Shown piece by piece: positions 36,062 to 46,587 of a DNA stretch of 64,000 bases. Under the pieces are notes generated by a model. It did no database searches. It saw only the letters and a list, made by a program, of their open reading frames with translations, and was not told where the DNA came from. Every line of letters starts with the position of its first letter. Within the stretch, counting starts at the first letter, position 1. The stretch is taken from NCBI RefSeq assembly GCF_000719705.1, contig NZ_JOHO01000011.1, forward strand, positions 62,001 to 126,000, written 5' to 3'. The position numbers and the translations under genes were made by a program. This DNA is from Streptomyces sp. NRRL S-350. GTDB lineage: Bacteria > Actinomycetota > Actinomycetes > Streptomycetales > Streptomycetaceae.

Positions 36062-36298
36062 GCCTTGCGGATTCTCCCGGAATCGTGGGTTGCGGCGCCC
36101 GGCTGCGTGACGCGCACTTGCGATCCCTGTCGATCGCCGCCGCCCGTTCCGCCTGCTACTACCGGTCCACCCGCCGGGCATATGGACATGCCTCGGCTTC
36201 CTCCTATCGTACGGGGAAGCCCCCAGGTGGGCGGAAACGAGCAGGTCGGGCGGGATCAAGATCACAGGTGGGCGCCCGTCGTCCGGCTCCGGGGCGCC

Positions 36299-38128
36299 CT
36301 ACGAGGCCCGGGCCCACCCCAGGTCCTGGAAGCGCGGCCAGGCGAAGCCGAAGGCGCCCGCGCCCGTCACGCCGTTCCGCACGCCGACCAGCTCCGGGCG
36401 CTGGTACAGCGGCACCGAGTGGCCGAGCTGCCAGATCCGTACGTCGGCCTGCTGCAGCAGGTCCAGCCGGGCCGCCGGGTCCGGCTCGGCGCCGGCCCGG
36501 TCGAAGAGCCGGTCGATCTCGTCGGTGCCGCTGCGGCCGTAGTTGGTGCCCGGGTCGAGCGCGCCGTCGAGGTCGGGGCGGGGTTTGGCGTAGGCGGGGC
36601 GCTGCTCGCTCGCCGGGCTGGGGCCGGCGGGCCAGGAGAAGAGTGCGAGGTCGTAGTCGCCGGCGGCCAGGCGGTCCCGGACGAAGGTCTCGGCGGGCGC
36701 GGTCACCGGGCTGACCGCGATCCCGGACTCGGCGAGGACGGCGGTGAGCGCGTCGGCGGTGCGCTTGGCGGTCGCCGAGCCGGCCGGGACGAGCAGGGTG
36801 AGCGCGAGTTCCCTGCCGTCCTTCGTCCGGGTGCCCCCGCCCGGGGGCCGCTTCCAGCCCGCCTCGTCCAGCTGCCGGGCCGCGTCCGGCGGTCCGGCCG
36901 CCGCGCTGTTGTCCCGGTAGCCGTCCTGGTCCGCGGCGAGCAGGTGGTTGCCGAGCGGCACGGCGGGCAGGCCGAGCGGGGTGAGCGCGGCCTCGGCGAT
37001 CCGCCGCCGGTCGACGGCCCGGGCCAGCGCCCGACGGACCGCCGGGTCGGTGAGCGGGGTCCGGGCGGCGTTGACGGTGAGCTGGGTGAGTGAGGCCGCG
37101 GCGGCCCGGTGCACGGTGATGCCGGGCAGGGCCTGGGCCCGCCGCAGGGCCTGCGCCGATGCCTCGGGCGCGGCCGCGGGCGGCGCTGCGCCCGGGGTGG
37201 CCGTGGTGGGCCCTGCGCCCGGGGTGGCCGTGGTGGGCGCCGGCGCCGCCGCCCGGTCCACCGCGGTGGTGAGCGGGGCGATGTCCAGCCGGTTCCGGTC
37301 GAGCGCGTCGAGCCGCTGCTCGGGCTGGGTGGAGAGGAAGTCGATCCGGTCGGTCTTGGGCACGTCGCCCCACCAGCGCGGGTTGCGTTCCAGGCTGACC
37401 CGCCCGCCCTCGGTGTCGTACCGGGAGAGGTTGTACGGCCCGGCGCTGGGGTGTGTCCCGCCGGTCAGTGCCCGGTTGAAGGCGTCGGGCGTGGCCGTGT
37501 CGGCGGCCGGGTAGAGCGGCGCGAACAGCGAGCGCCATTCGGCGTAGGGCCGCCGGAAGGTGACGCGTACCTCGTGCGGGTCGGCGCCCTGGGTGATCGA
37601 GTCGATGGCGTCGTACCCGGCGGGGTGCCCGCCCCGGTAGGCCGGGTCCAGGCCGGAGAGCGCGGCCCGCTGCGCGGCGAGGTCCGCGGCCCTGAGCGGG
37701 GTGCCGTCGCTCCAGACGGCGCGCGGGTTGAGCCGGTAGGTGACGACCTGCGGCTGCTGCCCGGGCGGGGTGGACTCGGCGCCGGCCAGGTAGTCCGGGT
37801 CGGGGGCGAGTCGGCCGTGCTCGTCGGGCCGGAACAGCGAGGGGTACAGCGCGTGGGCGATCAGTGCCGAGTCGGCGGTCGCCGCGCCCTGGTAGACGTT
37901 CAGCGTGGCCGGGGTGCGGTCCACCGCCCAGCGCAGCGTTCCGCCGGCCCGGACGGCGGTGCGGTCGGCGGGCGTGACGTCCCCGGTGCGGGCCGTGGGG
38001 TCGGCCCGGACGGGTACGGGGGCGGGGGTCCGGGCGGGGGTGTGCCCGTCGGAGCAGCCGCCGAGGCCGGCGGCGATCAGCAGCGCGGCGGCTGCGGCGG
38101 TGAGCTGGCGGACGCGCATGGCGGCCAT
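36299..38128 (-). CDS. Lone family-5 binding lipoprotein with a low-complexity insert
   Basis: About 609 residues. The frame is open upstream through the next gene, but coding starts at ATG 38128 or 38119 (MRVRQLTAAAAALLIAAG), giving a lipoprotein signal with lipobox LGGC. The fold is OppA/DppA-like (LNPRAVWSDGTPLRAADL; PAVPLGNHLLAADQDGYRDN). Near the middle is a Thr/Ala/Pro/Gly-rich stretch of roughly 35 residues built on a 27-bp DNA repeat, unusual inside this fold. There is no permease beside it. It is a paralogue of the lone protein at 19032. A GGGCGCCC repeat pair at 36271-36300 over its stop may terminate it. Confidence 0.85.
   Translation of the reverse strand: MAAMRVRQLTAAAAALLIAAGLGGCSDGHTPARTPAPVPVRADPTARTGDVTPADRTAVRAGGTLRWAVDRTPATLNVYQGAATADSALIAHALYPSLFRPDEHGRLAPDPDYLAGAESTPPGQQPQVVTYRLNPRAVWSDGTPLRAADLAAQRAALSGLDPAYRGGHPAGYDAIDSITQGADPHEVRVTFRRPYAEWRSLFAPLYPAADTATPDAFNRALTGGTHPSAGPYNLSRYDTEGGRVSLERNPRWWGDVPKTDRIDFLSTQPEQRLDALDRNRLDIAPLTTAVDRAAAPAPTTATPGAGPTTATPGAAPPAAAPEASAQALRRAQALPGITVHRAAAASLTQLTVNAARTPLTDPAVRRALARAVDRRRIAEAALTPLGLPAVPLGNHLLAADQDGYRDNSAAAGPPDAARQLDEAGWKRPPGGGTRTKDGRELALTLLVPAGSATAKRTADALTAVLAESGIAVSPVTAPAETFVRDRLAAGDYDLALFSWPAGPSPASEQRPAYAKPRPDLDGALDPGTNYGRSGTDEIDRLFDRAGAEPDPAARLDLLQQADVRIWQLGHSVPLYQRPELVGVRNGVTGAGAFGFAWPRFQDLGWARAS
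37186..37238 (-). repeat. 27-bp direct repeat inside the binding-protein gene
   Basis: Units start at 37186 and 37213 and share 26 identical bases. They encode two copies of a TTATPGA(G/A)P nonapeptide in an inserted loop. Confidence 0.85.
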
Positions 38129-38165
38129 CGAACGCCGCGCCCGTCGGCCGGGCCCGGATCGACAC

Positions 38166-38201
38166 GGTGGGCCGTGGGTGACTGCACCCGTTCGGCCCAC
38201 C
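38166..38201 (-). terminator. Two-part hairpin after the first PP2C gene
   Basis: GGTGGGCCG (38166-38174) pairs with CGGCCCACC (38193-38201), and inside it GGGTG pairs with CACCC around ACTG. It lies 11 bases beyond the stop at 38212 and before the binding-protein start. Confidence 0.7.
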
Positions 38202-38211
38202 GGCCGGGTGG

Positions 38212-40896
38212 CTACAGGGCCAGCTCGAACCAGACGATCTTGCCCTTGGGCGTGCGGCGGCTGCCCCAGCGCTCGGCCAGCAGGCTGACCAGTTGCAGGC
38301 CGCGCCCGCCCTCGTCGGTCTCCTGGGCGCGCCGCTGCCGGGGCTGGGCGTAGCCGTCGTCCCAGACCTCGCAGACCAGGCCGCGATCGCGCAGCAGCCG
38401 CAGCCGGATCTCGCCCCGGCCGTGCTTGAGCGCGTTGGTGACCAGTTCGCTGACCAGCAGTTCGGTGGTGTCGACCAGTTCGTCCAGCCCTCGGGCCAGC
38501 AGCCAGCTGCAGGCCAGTTCGCGGGCCTTGGCGACGGAGGTGGGCTCGGGGGGCAGGAACCACTGGCCGACGGCGTCCTCGGGGAAGCCGTGGACCTGGG
38601 CCATCAGCAGGGCGATGTCGTCCTCGCCGTGGTGCGGGTTGAGCTCGCCGAGCACGTGGTCGCAGAGGTCTTCCAGGCCCTTGCCCTCGGCGGAGAGCGC
38701 CGCGCGGAAGGCCCGCAGGCCCTCGTCGAGCTGGTGCTTGCGGCTCTCCACCAGGCCGTCGGTGTAGAGGGCGAGCACGGCGCCGTCCGGGAGGAGGAAC
38801 TCGACCTCCTCGAAGGGCTCGCCGCCGACGCCGAGCGGCAGGCCGGGCGGCACGTCGAGCGTCCGGGCGCTCTCGCCGGGGCTGAGCAGGACGGGCGGCA
38901 GGTGGCCGGCGTTGGCGAAGACGCAGCGGCGGGTGACGGCGTCGTAGACCGCGTAGACGCAGGTGGCCAGGTAGACCTCGCGGGCCTCTTCGTCGGCCGT
39001 CGAGGTGAGCCGCCCGTACGGGGTGGGGGGGCCGGCCGGCACGGAGTCGTCGCCGAGGCCGCGGGCGATCTCGTCCAGGGCGCCGAGCACCTCGGCGGGG
39101 TCGAGGTCGAGCATGGCGAGGGTGCGGACGGCGGTGCGCAGCTGGCCCATGGCGACGGCGGCGCGCAGGCCGCGGCCCATCACGTCGCCGATGACCAGCG
39201 CGGTGCGGTTGCCGGGCAGCGGGATGACGTCGAACCAGTCGCCGCCGACCTCGGTGTTGTTGTTGCTGGGCAGGTAGCGGCAGGCGATCTCCAGGCCGCT
39301 GGCGGCCGGGTTGCCCGGGGGCAGCAGGCTGCGCTGGAGGATCAGCGCGCGCTCGTGCTCGCGGCGGTAGAGCCTGGCGTTGTCGATGCAGACGGCGGCG
39401 CGGGCGACGAGTTCCTCGGCGATCGCGACGTCGCGGGCGTCGAAGGGCTCGCTGCCGATGGCGCGGGAAAGCTGGACGAGGCCGAGCACCTGGTCGCGGG
39501 CGACGAGCGGGACGATCAGGGTGGAGCGCAGCAGCGGGTCGCGCCCGGGCTCGGGGACGACGCTGCGGCCGGTGCGCAGCGCCCGGGCGTGCGGGGAGCG
39601 GCGCGGGTAACAGAGGGTGCCGCCGGCTTCGGCGATGGGCAGGCCGGTGACGGAGCCGAGCACCGAGGAGGCGCCGCCGATCACGCTGGAGACGGCGACC
39701 CGGCGCAGTTCGCCGCTGCCGTCGGTGAGCACGGTGTCGCCGAGCCGGCCGGCGCTGGGGACGGTCTCGCCGGAGAGCAGCGCGGTGTACAGGTCGACGG
39801 TGGCGAGGTCGCAGAACGGGGGGACGACGACGTCCAGCAGTTCCTTGGCGGTGGTCTCCAGGTCGAGGGTGGAGCCGATGTGCGCGCTGGCCTCGTTGAG
39901 CAGGGCGAGGTTGCGGCGCACGCCGTCGGCCTCGCGCTCGGCGACGTGCCGGCTGGTGACGTCGGAGACCTGCCCGGCGACGCCGGTGGGCTGCCCGGCG
40001 GCGCCGTTGAGGCGGTAGAGCGAGACGGCCCAGAGCCGGTTGCCCTCGCGGGTCGGGACGGCGGCGTGGAAGCGCAGGTCGAAGACGGGTTCGCCGGTGG
40101 CGAGGACCTTGCGCAGGGCGGCGGCGAGCCGGTCGGCCTCGGACGACGGGAAGAGGTCGTGCGCGGTGAGGCCCTCCAGGTCGGCGGGGACGAGGCCCAT
40201 GCCGGAGGCGAAGGCGTCGTTGACCCGCTGGAGCCGCAGCCGGTCGTCGAACAGCACGAAGCCGGTGGGCGTCTGCCCGAAGACGGCCTCGGAGGCGGCG
40301 AGGTCGGTCTCGATCCGGCGCAGCCGTCCGAGGTCGACGGCCAGGCAGGTGGCGCCCGCGGTGGGCAGGGCGCTGTCGGGCATCAGGTAGAGCTCGGCGA
40401 GGCCTTCGCTGCCGCCGGCTTCCCGGTAGGGGGCGGTGCCGACCCACTCCTCGCCGGCGAGGGTGCGCTCCAGCCGGGCGCGGCCGCGCTGCCAGAGCTC
40501 ACGGGGGACGAAGGTGGTGATCGGGTCGGCGCCGACGGCTTCGGCGGCGGGGACGCCGAAGAACTCGGCGGCGCGCTCGCTCCACTGGCTGATCCGCCCG
40601 TCGGGGCCGATCGCGAAGGTGGCGACCCGGATGTAGTCGTAGATCGAGCCGGGGTCGCCCGCGCCCCACGACCGGGCCTCGGCGGCGGGGTGGCCGCCGC
40701 GGCGCACGGCGTCGCCGCCGGGCAGGGCCGCCGGCACGGGCAGGTGCGGGGAACCGGCCTGCCCGGGTACGGCGGCATGACCGCTGCTGCTCGGCGCGCT
40801 CCGCGCCGGAGTGCTGTTCAACGGACCGACCCCTCCAACCCGCGACCGTCCGGATGTCGAGAAGACCGAGTATTCATCATCGAGGGGTACGTTCAC
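38212..40896 (-). CDS. PAS-PAS-GAF-PP2C (SpoIIE-type) phosphatase with C-terminal anti-sigma-like ATPase domain
   Basis: 894 residues from GTG 40896 (GAGGG close upstream). After a disordered 80 residues come two PAS domains (about 85-200 and 205-325), a GAF domain (about 335-520), a PP2C/SpoIIE phosphatase (about 545-760: GGDWFDVIPLPGNRTALVIG, GDVMGRGL, YTDGLVE, EDDIALL), and an RsbW-like ATPase domain (VDTTELLVSELVTNALKHG; DEGGRGLQLV). The phosphatase should dephosphorylate anti-anti-sigma factors and the ATPase domain could phosphorylate or bind them; the sensors set the balance. It is a paralogue of the next gene. Confidence 0.92.
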   Translation of the reverse strand: MNVPLDDEYSVFSTSGRSRVGGVGPLNSTPARSAPSSSGHAAVPGQAGSPHLPVPAALPGGDAVRRGGHPAAEARSWGAGDPGSIYDYIRVATFAIGPDGRISQWSERAAEFFGVPAAEAVGADPITTFVPRELWQRGRARLERTLAGEEWVGTAPYREAGGSEGLAELYLMPDSALPTAGATCLAVDLGRLRRIETDLAASEAVFGQTPTGFVLFDDRLRLQRVNDAFASGMGLVPADLEGLTAHDLFPSSEADRLAAALRKVLATGEPVFDLRFHAAVPTREGNRLWAVSLYRLNGAAGQPTGVAGQVSDVTSRHVAEREADGVRRNLALLNEASAHIGSTLDLETTAKELLDVVVPPFCDLATVDLYTALLSGETVPSAGRLGDTVLTDGSGELRRVAVSSVIGGASSVLGSVTGLPIAEAGGTLCYPRRSPHARALRTGRSVVPEPGRDPLLRSTLIVPLVARDQVLGLVQLSRAIGSEPFDARDVAIAEELVARAAVCIDNARLYRREHERALILQRSLLPPGNPAASGLEIACRYLPSNNNTEVGGDWFDVIPLPGNRTALVIGDVMGRGLRAAVAMGQLRTAVRTLAMLDLDPAEVLGALDEIARGLGDDSVPAGPPTPYGRLTSTADEEAREVYLATCVYAVYDAVTRRCVFANAGHLPPVLLSPGESARTLDVPPGLPLGVGGEPFEEVEFLLPDGAVLALYTDGLVESRKHQLDEGLRAFRAALSAEGKGLEDLCDHVLGELNPHHGEDDIALLMAQVHGFPEDAVGQWFLPPEPTSVAKARELACSWLLARGLDELVDTTELLVSELVTNALKHGRGEIRLRLLRDRGLVCEVWDDGYAQPRQRRAQETDEGGRGLQLVSLLAERWGSRRTPKGKIVWFELAL

Positions 40897-41065
40897 ACGC
40901 CCTCAACATCACAACATCAGATCGGGCGAAGGTTTTTGTCCTATCGCCCGCGCAACCACAATGCCACGCTCGCGCCCCCTGCCGGAGCGTGCGCTCCCCC
41001 CGGGCCCCCGATGGCATATGCGGCACCGCTCTCCTGGCGCTCCGGCCGGCCCTCTTCGGCTCCCG

Positions 41066-41149
41066 GCTGACGGCTGACGGCTGACGGCTCACCGCTCACG
41101 GCCGCCCGCCTGCGACTCGCGGCTCGCGGCTCGCGGCTCGCGGCTCACG
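41066..41149. repeat. Degenerate heptamer array across a stop codon
   Basis: Twelve consecutive 7-bp units: GCTGACG three times, two GCTCAC(C/G), two degenerate units, then ACTCGCG, GCTCGCG three times and GCTCACG. The last unit contains the stop codon (41145-41147, minus strand) of the second PP2C gene. Confidence 0.9.
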
Positions 41150-43889
41150 ACTCGTCGGGCTCACTACCCTCCAGCGCCTGCTCGAACCAGACCACCTTGC
41201 CGATCCCCTCGGCCCGGGCTCCCCAGCGCAGTGCCAGCCGGCGGACCAGCTCCAGGCCCCGGCCGCCCTCGTCGGCCTCGGCCGCGTGCCGCTCCCGGGG
41301 CGGGTCGGGCAGCGGGTCGGAGATCTCGACCAGCAGCGTCTCGCCGAGCGTCAGCCGCACCCCGATCGGGGCGCTGGCGTACCGGACGGCGTTCGTGACC
41401 AGCTCGCTGACCAGCAGCTCGGCGGTGTCGGTGAGCGCTTCGACGTGCCACTCGGCGAGCGTGGAGCGGACCAGCCGGCGGGCCCGGGAGACGGCGGTGG
41501 GCTCGGCGGGCAGGGTCCAGCCGGCGGTCGGGGTGCCGGCCTGGCCGTGGCCCAGCCGGGCCAGCAGCAGCGCGACGTCGTCCGGCTCACGGCCCTGCTC
41601 CATGGTGTCGAGCACCGCCTCGCAGGCGGCCTGGATGGAGGCGTGCGACTGCTGGAGGACGGTGAGCAGCCGGCCGAGGCCGACGTCCAGGTCCTTGTCC
41701 CGGGACTCGACCAGGCCGTCGGTGCACAGCGCGAGCAGGCTGCCCTCGGGGATCTTCAGTTCGATCGACTCGAACGGCACTCCGCCCACGCCGAGCGGGG
41801 CGCCGGAGGGCAGGTCGAGGATCCGGCCGGCGCCGCCGGGCAGCGGGCCACCGGTGCGGGTCGGCTCCTTCAGCTCCTCGCCGGGCACCACCAGCACCGG
41901 CGGGATGTGCCCGGCCTTGGCGACGGTCAGCCTGGCCGTCGCCGGGTCGAAGACCGCGTAGATGCAGGTTGCGAGCAGCGCCTCGTCGGGGCCCTGGGCG
42001 AGGTCGTCGGCCAGCTCGTGGACGTGCCGCAGGAGGACGTCCGGCGGCAGGTCGAGGGCGGCCAGCACCCGGACGGCGGTGCGCAGCCGGCCCATGGTGG
42101 CGGCGGCCCGCAGGCCGTGGCCCATCACGTCGCCGACCACCAGGGCGGTGCGGTCGCCGGGCAGCGGGATGACGTCGAACCAGTCGCCGCCGACCTCGGT
42201 GCCGCTGCTTCCGGGCACGTACCGGTAGGCCACCTCGACGCCGGTGGGCTGCGGGACCTGCTGCGGGAGCAGGGTGCGCTGCAGGGTGAGCGCGGCGGTG
42301 CGCTCGCGGGCGTAGAGGCGGGCGTTGTCCAGCGAGCTGCCGGCCCGGTCGGCCAGCTCGACGGTGAAGGCGAGGTCGTCCCGGTCGAAGCCCTCCCGGT
42401 AGCCGGCCCGGCTGACCAGCAGCAGACCGATCACGATGCCCCGGGCGCGCAGCGGGACGACCAGCATCGAGTGCACGCCGAGGTCGCGGGCGGCCTGCAT
42501 CTTGGGGTCGCCGGGGTAGGTGACGTCGTCCAGTTGGTCGGCGCCGGAGAGCAGTTCGGGCACACCGGTGCGCAGCACCCGGCCGCAGGCGGAGTCCTCG
42601 GCGAAGGTGATCCGGGCGCCGCGGCGCAGCATCACGTCGACCTCGGGGCCGTCCTGGACGGAGGCGGTGCCGAGCTGGAGCAGCGAGGTGCGCCGGTCGT
42701 GGCCGTGCCGGGGCAGGTCGTCGCCGTGCGCGACGGCCTGGAGGAGGATCACCGCCGAGTGGTCGGTGAGCCGGGGGACGACCGAGCCGGCGAGCTCCTG
42801 GGCGATCCGGGAGGCGTCCAGCAGGTCGCCGACCCGGGAGCCGAACTCGTTGAGCAGCGAGAGCCTGCGCCGGGCGTGCTCGACCTTCGCGACGGCCCGG
42901 TAGCGCTCGGTCACGTCCATCACGGTGCCGGAGATGCCGAGCACCCGGCCGGAGCGGTCGGTCATCCGGCTGTAGGAGATCGAGCGGTAGCCGGCCCGGG
43001 TGGTGACCGGGGAGGCCAGGGTGACGTCGATGACCGGTTCGCCGGTGGCCAGCACCTGGCGCTGGATGGCGGTGATCTCGTCGGCGGCCCGCTCCGGCAG
43101 GGTCTCGCCGGTGGTGCGGCCGACGTGGTCCTCCAGGGCGACGCCGTTCATCTCGGCGAGGGTCTGGTTGACGGCGGTGTAGCGCAGTCCGGTGTCCAGG
43201 ATGGCGATGCCGAGCGGGGACTGCTCGAACAGTGCGTCGCGCACCGCGAGGTCCCGCTCGATGGCCCGTACGGCCTCCTCCTCGGCCAGGCTGACCTGCA
43301 GGAACGGGGTGCCGTCCCCGTCGACCAGGAGGGAGATCCGGGCGTCCACGGCGATCGGCACGCCGTCCCGGTCGCGCAGCTCGGCGTGGCCGGCCCAGCG
43401 CCCGTTCCGCAGGGTGTCCTGGATCGCGGCGCGGATCCGGCCGACCTGCTCCTGGTCGGCGATCAGCTCGTCGATCCGGCGGCCGACCAGCAGCTCGTTC
43501 GGCCAGCCGAGCAGTTCCTCGGCGGCCGGGCTCCAGAGCACCACCCGGCCCGCGGTGTCCAGGATCGCGATGGCGACCTTGAGCATGTCGAGCAGGCTGC
43601 CCTCCGCCGGGGCACCCAGGCCGCTCGGGGTGTCGCCGGGCCCGCCGGGGAACGGCCGGCCGGGGCGGCTGCGCAGGCCGCTCCGGGCTCCCGCCTCGGG
43701 CAGCGCCAGGGTCGGCGCCGGCTGGGCGGGCCGCGCGGCCTCGGGGGCGGTGACGGTGCCCCGCCGGCGCCCGGTCGACGGCTGGGAGGCGGCCGGACGG
43801 GCGGCGCGGCGCAGCCGGGCGCGGGCGGCGGCGCTCCCCGCGCTGCCTGCCCGCCGCTCTCCCCCGCCGCCGTTCCCGGTACTCGACAC
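41145..43889 (-). CDS. Second PAS-PAS-GAF-PP2C (SpoIIE-type) phosphatase with anti-sigma-like ATPase domain
   Basis: 914 residues; GTG 43889 with GGAGG eight bases before. It has the same architecture as 38212: disordered first 95 residues, PAS (about 100-215, ending in WSPAAEELLGW-type sequence at its start), PAS (about 222-340), GAF, PP2C (GGDWFDVIPLPGDRTALVVG, GDVMGHGL, CTDGLVE, PDDVALLL) and ATPase (TDTAELLVSELVTNAVRYA; DEGGRGLELV). Catalytic aspartates are kept. The pair probably arose by duplication. They are 248 bases apart, with the heptamer array between. Confidence 0.92.
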   Translation of the reverse strand: MSSTGNGGGGERRAGSAGSAAARARLRRAARPAASQPSTGRRRGTVTAPEAARPAQPAPTLALPEAGARSGLRSRPGRPFPGGPGDTPSGLGAPAEGSLLDMLKVAIAILDTAGRVVLWSPAAEELLGWPNELLVGRRIDELIADQEQVGRIRAAIQDTLRNGRWAGHAELRDRDGVPIAVDARISLLVDGDGTPFLQVSLAEEEAVRAIERDLAVRDALFEQSPLGIAILDTGLRYTAVNQTLAEMNGVALEDHVGRTTGETLPERAADEITAIQRQVLATGEPVIDVTLASPVTTRAGYRSISYSRMTDRSGRVLGISGTVMDVTERYRAVAKVEHARRRLSLLNEFGSRVGDLLDASRIAQELAGSVVPRLTDHSAVILLQAVAHGDDLPRHGHDRRTSLLQLGTASVQDGPEVDVMLRRGARITFAEDSACGRVLRTGVPELLSGADQLDDVTYPGDPKMQAARDLGVHSMLVVPLRARGIVIGLLLVSRAGYREGFDRDDLAFTVELADRAGSSLDNARLYARERTAALTLQRTLLPQQVPQPTGVEVAYRYVPGSSGTEVGGDWFDVIPLPGDRTALVVGDVMGHGLRAAATMGRLRTAVRVLAALDLPPDVLLRHVHELADDLAQGPDEALLATCIYAVFDPATARLTVAKAGHIPPVLVVPGEELKEPTRTGGPLPGGAGRILDLPSGAPLGVGGVPFESIELKIPEGSLLALCTDGLVESRDKDLDVGLGRLLTVLQQSHASIQAACEAVLDTMEQGREPDDVALLLARLGHGQAGTPTAGWTLPAEPTAVSRARRLVRSTLAEWHVEALTDTAELLVSELVTNAVRYASAPIGVRLTLGETLLVEISDPLPDPPRERHAAEADEGGRGLELVRRLALRWGARAEGIGKVVWFEQALEGSEPDES

Positions 43890-44028
43890 CGAGGAGGCCT
43901 CCGGCTCTGGTCGGGATCGGCGTCGCCGGCTGGGGACGGCTCACCGATGGTGACGAATAGTGCCGAAAAGTGACATACCCAGCAGAACCCAGGCTATCCC
44001 GGCCGTCGACTCCACTTGTCCGATTGAC

Positions 44029-44511
44029 CTACCCGGCGGACTGCGCGTCGCCCGTTCCCGGCCTGGTCAGCAGCCCGGCGACGTGCGGCAGCACGTCCCG
44101 GTCGTGATCGATCCAGTCGACGGCGTCCAGCTCGTCCGGGCCCAGCCAGCGCAGCGCGTCGTGGTCCTGCAGCGCACGCGGCTCGCCGGCCAGCAGTTCG
44201 GCGGCCCAGAACCGCAGCTCCAGGCCGGGGCGCACGGCCCACGCGCCGGGCAGCCGGGACAGCGCACGCGCCCGGACGCCCAGTTCCTCCAGCAGTTCGC
44301 GCTCCAGCGCCTGCGCCTCGGTCTCGCCGGGCTCGGCCTTCCCGCCCGGGAACTCCCACCGCCCGGCCACCGCCTCCGGCGCGCTGCGGCGGGCGGCGAG
44401 CACCCGGCCGTCGCGGACCAGAGCGCCGCCGACCACGATCCGGGGCTCCGCGGGGCGGTCGGCGGCCCGCTCCACGGGCTGTGCGGCGTGCGTGGCGTGC
44501 GTGGCGTCCAT
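44029..44511 (-). CDS. MutT-like Nudix hydrolase
   Basis: 160 residues. The Nudix box is complete: GGKAEPGETEAQALERELLE, then ELGV. The preceding RWEFPGG is typical of MutT/8-oxo-dGTP hydrolases that clean the nucleotide pool. The first 20 residues include a DATHATHAA repeat from CGTGCGTGG DNA repeats. A TAGGGT hexamer seven bases before the ATG suggests a leaderless mRNA. Confidence 0.88.
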   Translation of the reverse strand: MDATHATHAAQPVERAADRPAEPRIVVGGALVRDGRVLAARRSAPEAVAGRWEFPGGKAEPGETEAQALERELLEELGVRARALSRLPGAWAVRPGLELRFWAAELLAGEPRALQDHDALRWLGPDELDAVDWIDHDRDVLPHVAGLLTRPGTGDAQSAG

Positions 44512-44518
44512 GGGCCCG

Positions 44519-44524
44519 ACCCTA
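44519..44524 (-). promoter_or_regulatory. -10 element TAGGGT for the leaderless Nudix gene
   Basis: Minus-strand TAGGGT seven bases from the start codon; no Shine-Dalgarno sequence lies between. Confidence 0.5.
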
Positions 44525-44529
44525 CGGCC

Positions 44530-44733
44530 TCAGGCGTTGCGCGGTGCGCCGTCGTCGGAGCCGGCCACCCGGGCCGGCCGCGCCGCCCCGGCCTCCTCGA
44601 CCCAGTACAGCTGTTTGTGGCCGCGCGCCTCGAACTCGGCGGCCAGCCGCTGCGCCCCGGCCCGGTCCAGGTCCGCCGCGACCAGGAACCGGTTGCCGCT
44701 GTCGTCCTGCCGCATCACCCGGTAGGTGCCCAT
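44530..44733 (-). CDS. Small SPOR-like protein, 67 residues
   Basis: ATG 44733 (MGTYRVMRQDDSGNRFLVAA); a longer frame upstream is not supported. The DLDRAGAQRLAAEFEARGHKQ segment resembles a single SPOR-type beta-alpha-beta unit. No signal peptide or membrane segment. A TACCCT hexamer at 44740-44745 (minus strand), six bases before the ATG, suggests leaderless expression. Function unknown; widespread in streptomycetes. Confidence 0.7.
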   Translation of the reverse strand: MGTYRVMRQDDSGNRFLVAADLDRAGAQRLAAEFEARGHKQLYWVEEAGAARPARVAGSDDGAPRNA

Positions 44734-44899
44734 GGCGGGAGGGTATCCGGCGCGCACCGGGCGTGGGGCCGGTTCCGGACGCCGTCGCGCCCCCGGCTCG
44801 CGTGGGGGTCGGGCCGGGGGCACGACGGGGACGCTACGCCGGGCGCGCTTCCGGCAGGTACGGCCGCGGTTAACGGCCGGTAACCGCGGCCGCGGCGGC

Positions 44900-46375
<1,476 letters not shown>

Positions 46376-46520
46376 GTGGACTCCCCCAACCCGCCGGAGC
46401 GGGCATCGGCTCGGCGTTCGGCGCCATGGCTCGGGCCCGAACGGGCCCGATGTGAACGGTCGCGCGACTTTACCCGATCTTTCCGAACGCCTGCCCGCGC
46501 CCACCCGGCCCCCGCCGTCC

Positions 46521-46541
46521 GCTCAGCGCTCAGCGCTCAGG
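46521..46541. repeat. Heptamer repeat after the methyltransferase stop
   Basis: GCTCAGC, GCTCAGC, GCTCAGG in tandem, continuing into a degenerate CTCAG/CCCCAGG-rich tract up to the stop codon at 46588. Confidence 0.75.
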
Positions 46542-46587
46542 CCGATGCCCCGCCTCAGGCCTCAGCCCCAGGCCCCAGGCCCCGGCA

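Noticed and set aside
36299..40447. A continuous 1,382-codon minus-strand frame seeming to fuse a binding protein to a phosphatase-sized protein
   Set aside because: Its first two thirds are Arg/Pro-rich antisense-frame sequence lying over the true PP2C gene. A proper lipoprotein signal peptide begins at 38128/38119.
41066..41149. CRISPR array
   Set aside because: Units are 7 bp without spacers, and no cas genes are present. It is a tandem repeat.
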